In this document: positions 61,111 through 64,000 of the stretch, piece by piece
Numbering within the stretch: the first letter of the stretch is position 1
Layout: each line of letters begins with the position of its first letter
Source: Cohnella xylanilytica
GTDB lineage: Bacteria; Bacillota; Bacilli; Paenibacillales; Paenibacillaceae
DNA length: 64,000 bases
Direction: 5' to 3'
Assembly (NCBI RefSeq): GCF_014212175.1
Contig: NZ_JACJVR010000087.1
Coordinates: 27,722-91,721 of the forward strand
The notes under the pieces: generated by a model
What the model saw: the letters and a program-made list of their open reading frames with translations, nothing else
Told to the model about the DNA's origin: nothing
Databases searched by the model: none
Program-made: the position numbers and the translations under genes

Positions 61111-61139
61111 TTGTCACCCGTTAGCGGCTATGGTACAAT
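61111..61139 (+). promoter_or_regulatory. Sigma-A promoter of secG
   Basis: TTGTCA (61111-61116) and TACAAT (61134-61139), 17-bp spacer. About 88 bases upstream of the secG start. Confidence 0.85.
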
Positions 61140-61226
61140 GGAAATACTGTTTTCGACGCAATCCTGACTATGTATCCGAATTCAAATTCGGTTTTGGGCG
61201 TTCCTAAGTAGGGGGTGGAATTCGAG

Positions 61227-61463
61227 ATGGAAATCTTTCTGAAAATTCTATTGGTCATTTGCTCGCTCGGGCTGATCGGCGTCGTTCTGCTGCAGCGCGG
61301 CAAGAGCGCGGGACTGTCCGGGGCGATCTCCGGCGGCGCGGAGCATTTGTTCGGCAAGCAGAAGGCTCGCGGCTTGGACCTGTTCCTGCAGCGTCTGACG
61401 ATCGGGCTGGCGGTCGGATTCTTCGTTCTGGCGCTTGTCGTCGCGTACGTGGTCAAAGCTTAA
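61227..61463 (+). CDS. secG: Preprotein translocase subunit SecG
   Basis: 78 residues from ATG 61227. Two membrane helices (about 4-20 and 54-75) connected by a loop with LLQRGKSAGLSGAISGGAEHLFGKQKARGLD, the SecG hallmark. Part of the SecYEG channel in the cytoplasmic membrane. Its own promoter is at 61111-61139. It is followed by a terminator and then rnr, an order common in Bacilli. Confidence 0.96.
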   Translation: MEIFLKILLVICSLGLIGVVLLQRGKSAGLSGAISGGAEHLFGKQKARGLDLFLQRLTIGLAVGFFVLALVVAYVVKA

Positions 61464-61478
61464 TACAGTCGAACCGAG

Positions 61479-61509
61479 AGCGGGAAGCACGGGCTTCCCG
61501 CTTTTTTTG
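61479..61509 (+). terminator. Terminator of secG
   Basis: A 9-bp perfect stem AGCGGGAAG / CTTCCCGCT, loop CACGGG, seven T. Confidence 0.92.
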
Positions 61510-61672
61510 CGTATCGGCGTCCCTCGGCAAACATTGCCAGAGAATTCACCGATAACAATAGAGAACGGCCGAACAAGTCCGCTGGTTGGAATTGTCGGCG
61601 CCCGGTTGGACAGGTACCCCGGTTGCTGGGTAAGGAAAGCGTATATACTAGATGCAGAATGAGGTGATGCGG

Positions 61673-64000
61673 GTGCCATTGTGTACGGAGCAGGAACTGC
61701 TCGGCTTCATGCGCGAAGATGCGTACAAGCCGATGACGTACCAAGAGCTGGAGAAGCATTTCGGCATAGAAGATGCCGCTGAATTTAAAGAATTTCTCAA
61801 ATTATTGACGGAACTCGAGCAAGACGGGAAAATCATGCGAACCCGCACGGAGCGCTACGGCGTCCCCGAGCGGATGAACCTGATTCGCGGGCGGCTGCAA
61901 GCCCACGCGAAGGGATTCGCCTTCCTGATCCCGGACGAGACGGACCATCCGGACTTGTACATCCATGCGAACGATCTGAAGAGCGCCATGAACGGGGACA
62001 TCGTCCTCGGACGCGTCACGTCCAAGTCCGACGGCGGCAAGCTGGAAGGCGAAGTCGTGCGCATCGTCAAGCGCGCGGTGACGCAGGTCGTGGGCGTGTT
62101 CGAGAATCACGAGAGCTACGGCTTCGTCATTCCGGACGACAAGCGGATCAACAAGGATATTTTCATCCGGACCGAGAACTTCAAGGGGGCCGTCACCGGC
62201 CAGAAGGTCGTCGCGACGATTATCCAATACCCGGAAGGCCGATCCGCGGCCGAAGGCGAAATTATCGAGATCCTCGGCCATAAGGACGACCCCGGGGTCG
62301 ACATTCTGAGCATCATCCGCAAGCACGGCTTGCCGGAGGCGTTCCCGGACGACGTCATGAAGGAAGCGGAGGCGGCTCCGGACTCCATCACGGAGGAAGA
62401 GATCGTCGCCCAAGGCCGGCGCGACCTGCGCGGCAAGACGATCGTCACGATCGACGGCGAGGACGCGAAGGACCTCGACGACGCGGTGAACGTGGAGCGG
62501 CTCCCGAACGGGAACCTGCTGCTCGGCGTCCATATCGCGGACGTCGGCTACTACGTGCGCGAGAAGTCGAAGCTCGACGAGGAAGCGTACAACCGCGGCT
62601 GCAGCGTCTATCTCGTCGACCGCGTCATTCCGATGCTGCCGCACCGGCTGTCGAACGGCATCTGCTCGCTGAACCCGCAGGTCGACCGGCTGACCCTGTC
62701 GTGCGACATGGAATTCGAGCCGCAGACGATGCGCCGCGTCCGTTACGACATCTACACGAGCGTCATCAAGACGACGGAGCGGATGACGTACACGAACGTC
62801 CGCAAGATTCTCGTCGACCAGGATCCCGAGCTTATGGAGCGCTACGCGCCTCTCGTCGACACGTTCAAGACGATGGAGGAGCTGGCGATGGCGCTGCGCG
62901 GCCGGCGGATGCGCCGGGGCGCGATCGACTTCGACTTCCAGGAGTCGAAGGTCATTGTGGACGAGGAAGGCAAGCCGGTCGATATTGTCAAAAGAGAGCG
63001 GTCGATCGCGGAGCAGATCATCGAGGAGTTCATGCTGGCGGCGAACGAGACGGTAGCGGAGCATTTCCACTGGCTCAAGGTGCCGTTCGTCTACCGGATC
63101 CACGAGGAGCCGAGCAGCGAGAAGCTGCTGACGTTCATGCAGTTCGCGGCCAACTTCGGCTACGCGGTGAAGGGCAAGGGCAACTCCGTTCATCCGCAGG
63201 CGCTCCAGAAGCTGCTGGAGGAGATCCACGGGACGAAGGAAGAGACCGTGCTCAGCACGATGATGCTGCGCTCGATGAAGCAGGCGAAGTACGACTCCCA
63301 GAGCCTCGGGCATTTCGGCCTGGCGGCGGAGTTCTACACGCACTTCACGTCCCCGATCCGGCGCTACCCCGACCTCGTCATCCACCGCGTCATCCGCGAA
63401 GTGATCGAGAACGGCGGCACGCTGCCGGCCGACCGGCTCGAGGCGCTCGGCGCCCGCATGCCGGACATCGCGCAGCAGTCGTCGGAGCGCGAGCGGATCG
63501 CGGTCGACGCGGAGCGCGACACGGCGAAGCTGAAGAAGGCCGAGTTCATGCTGGACAAGGTGGGCGAGGAGTTCGACGGCATCATCAGCGGCGTGACGGG
63601 CTTCGGGATGTTCGTGGAATTGGAAAATACGGTGGAAGGCCTCATCCGGCTTAGCGATATGTCGGACGACTACTACCATTTCCACGAGCTGCACATGGCG
63701 CTCATCGGCGAACGGACGTCGAAGGTGTACCGGATCGGCGACGAGGTTCGCATTCGCGTGGCGCGCGTCAACATGGCCGAGCACTCGATCGATTTCGAGT
63801 TGGTCGACATGAAGTCGCGAGGGCATAACAAGCTCGAGTGGATCGAAGGCCGCGGCGGCGGCTTCGGCGCCGCGGGAGGCGGCCGCGGCAAGCGCAAGCG
63901 CCGCGGAGGCGAGGTCGTCGCGTTCAAGCCGGGCGAACGCGGCGCGTCTGGCGGCGGCCGGGGCGAAGCCGGCCGCAGCGGTCGCGGCGCCGGGCGGAGC
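61673..64000 (+). CDS. rnr: Ribonuclease R (3' end cut off by window edge)
   Basis: 3'-5' exoribonuclease acting on structured RNA. At least 776 residues. Order: N-terminal wing/HTH-like region (MTYQELEKHFGIEDAAEFKEFL), two cold-shock domains (about 60-200), the RNB catalytic domain with the acidic motif TIDGEDAKDLDDAV near residue 265 and FTSPIRRYPDLVIHR near 560, an S1 domain (about 633-715; GIISGVTGFGMFVELENTVEG), and a basic Gly/Arg/Lys-rich tail typical of Bacilli, still open at the window end. GTG 61673 is favoured because GAGGTG is 6 bases upstream; ATG 61667 and ATG 61652 are in-frame alternatives. smpB and ssrA usually follow. Confidence 0.96.
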   Translation, partial: MPLCTEQELLGFMREDAYKPMTYQELEKHFGIEDAAEFKEFLKLLTELEQDGKIMRTRTERYGVPERMNLIRGRLQAHAKGFAFLIPDETDHPDLYIHANDLKSAMNGDIVLGRVTSKSDGGKLEGEVVRIVKRAVTQVVGVFENHESYGFVIPDDKRINKDIFIRTENFKGAVTGQKVVATIIQYPEGRSAAEGEIIEILGHKDDPGVDILSIIRKHGLPEAFPDDVMKEAEAAPDSITEEEIVAQGRRDLRGKTIVTIDGEDAKDLDDAVNVERLPNGNLLLGVHIADVGYYVREKSKLDEEAYNRGCSVYLVDRVIPMLPHRLSNGICSLNPQVDRLTLSCDMEFEPQTMRRVRYDIYTSVIKTTERMTYTNVRKILVDQDPELMERYAPLVDTFKTMEELAMALRGRRMRRGAIDFDFQESKVIVDEEGKPVDIVKRERSIAEQIIEEFMLAANETVAEHFHWLKVPFVYRIHEEPSSEKLLTFMQFAANFGYAVKGKGNSVHPQALQKLLEEIHGTKEETVLSTMMLRSMKQAKYDSQSLGHFGLAAEFYTHFTSPIRRYPDLVIHRVIREVIENGGTLPADRLEALGARMPDIAQQSSERERIAVDAERDTAKLKKAEFMLDKVGEEFDGIISGVTGFGMFVELENTVEGLIRLSDMSDDYYHFHELHMALIGERTSKVYRIGDEVRIRVARVNMAEHSIDFELVDMKSRGHNKLEWIEGRGGGFGAAGGGRGKRKRRGGEVVAFKPGERGASGGGRGEAGRSGRGAGRS

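Overview
The window looks like a chromosomal segment of a GC-rich, spore-former-type Firmicute of the Paenibacillaceae (Paenibacillus/Cohnella-like). Evidence: strong AGGAGG-type ribosome binding sites, a gap-pgk-tpiA-gpmI-eno operon, YesM/YesN-type two-component pairs beside LplABC-type sugar transporters, and a secG-rnr pair. No tRNA, rRNA, CRISPR array, transposase or integrase was seen. The genus is an inference from gene style, not from a database match.

Layout. 1-5.9 kb: glycolytic operon (gap cut by the left edge). 5.9-26.3 kb: a regulated oligosaccharide locus of histidine kinase, AraC-type regulator, binding lipoprotein, two permeases and five cytoplasmic glycosidases (GH3, GH38, GH125, a large clan GH-A enzyme, a second GH38). 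This points to import and intracellular breakdown of alpha-mannose-containing oligosaccharides. 26.3-34.5 kb: an AT-richer island bounded by two near-identical 196-bp palindromic repeats. It holds two orphan binding lipoproteins, a 62-residue leaderless peptide with 8 Cys and 5 Trp, a MauE-like membrane protein, three thioredoxin-fold proteins (one degenerate), an ABC exporter and a regulator with an aspartate-less receiver. I read this as an undescribed disulfide-rich peptide (bacteriocin-like) production system, and it is the strongest candidate for something new here. 34.6-37.4 kb: two secreted proteins of unknown role. 37.5-47.9 kb: a second kinase/regulator/transporter locus with a GH43 enzyme and an (alpha/alpha)6-barrel glycosidase.

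48.0-48.3 kb: an array of six 51-bp repeats. 48.6-49.7 kb: a FAD monooxygenase gene broken by a one-base frameshift. 50.1-51.7 kb: a secreted HNH-type nuclease toxin candidate with its SUKH-type immunity protein. 51.8-54.2 kb: a BcrAB/LanFEG-like ABC transporter. 54.2-57.7 kb: an alpha/beta hydrolase with a long structured leader, and an OmpR-type two-component pair. 58-61.1 kb: a sugar isomerase-like protein, and an MFS exporter divergent from a WYL-domain regulator. 61.1-64 kb: secG and rnr (rnr runs off the right edge).

How it fits together. Core genes (glycolysis at the left, secG-rnr at the right) frame about 55 kb of accessory modules: two sugar-scavenging loci, a peptide-production island, a toxin-immunity pair, and drug or peptide resistance transport. 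Neither sugar locus encodes its own ABC ATPase, so both probably use a shared MsmX-type ATPase encoded elsewhere. None of their glycosidases has a signal peptide, so oligosaccharides are probably imported first and cut inside the cell.
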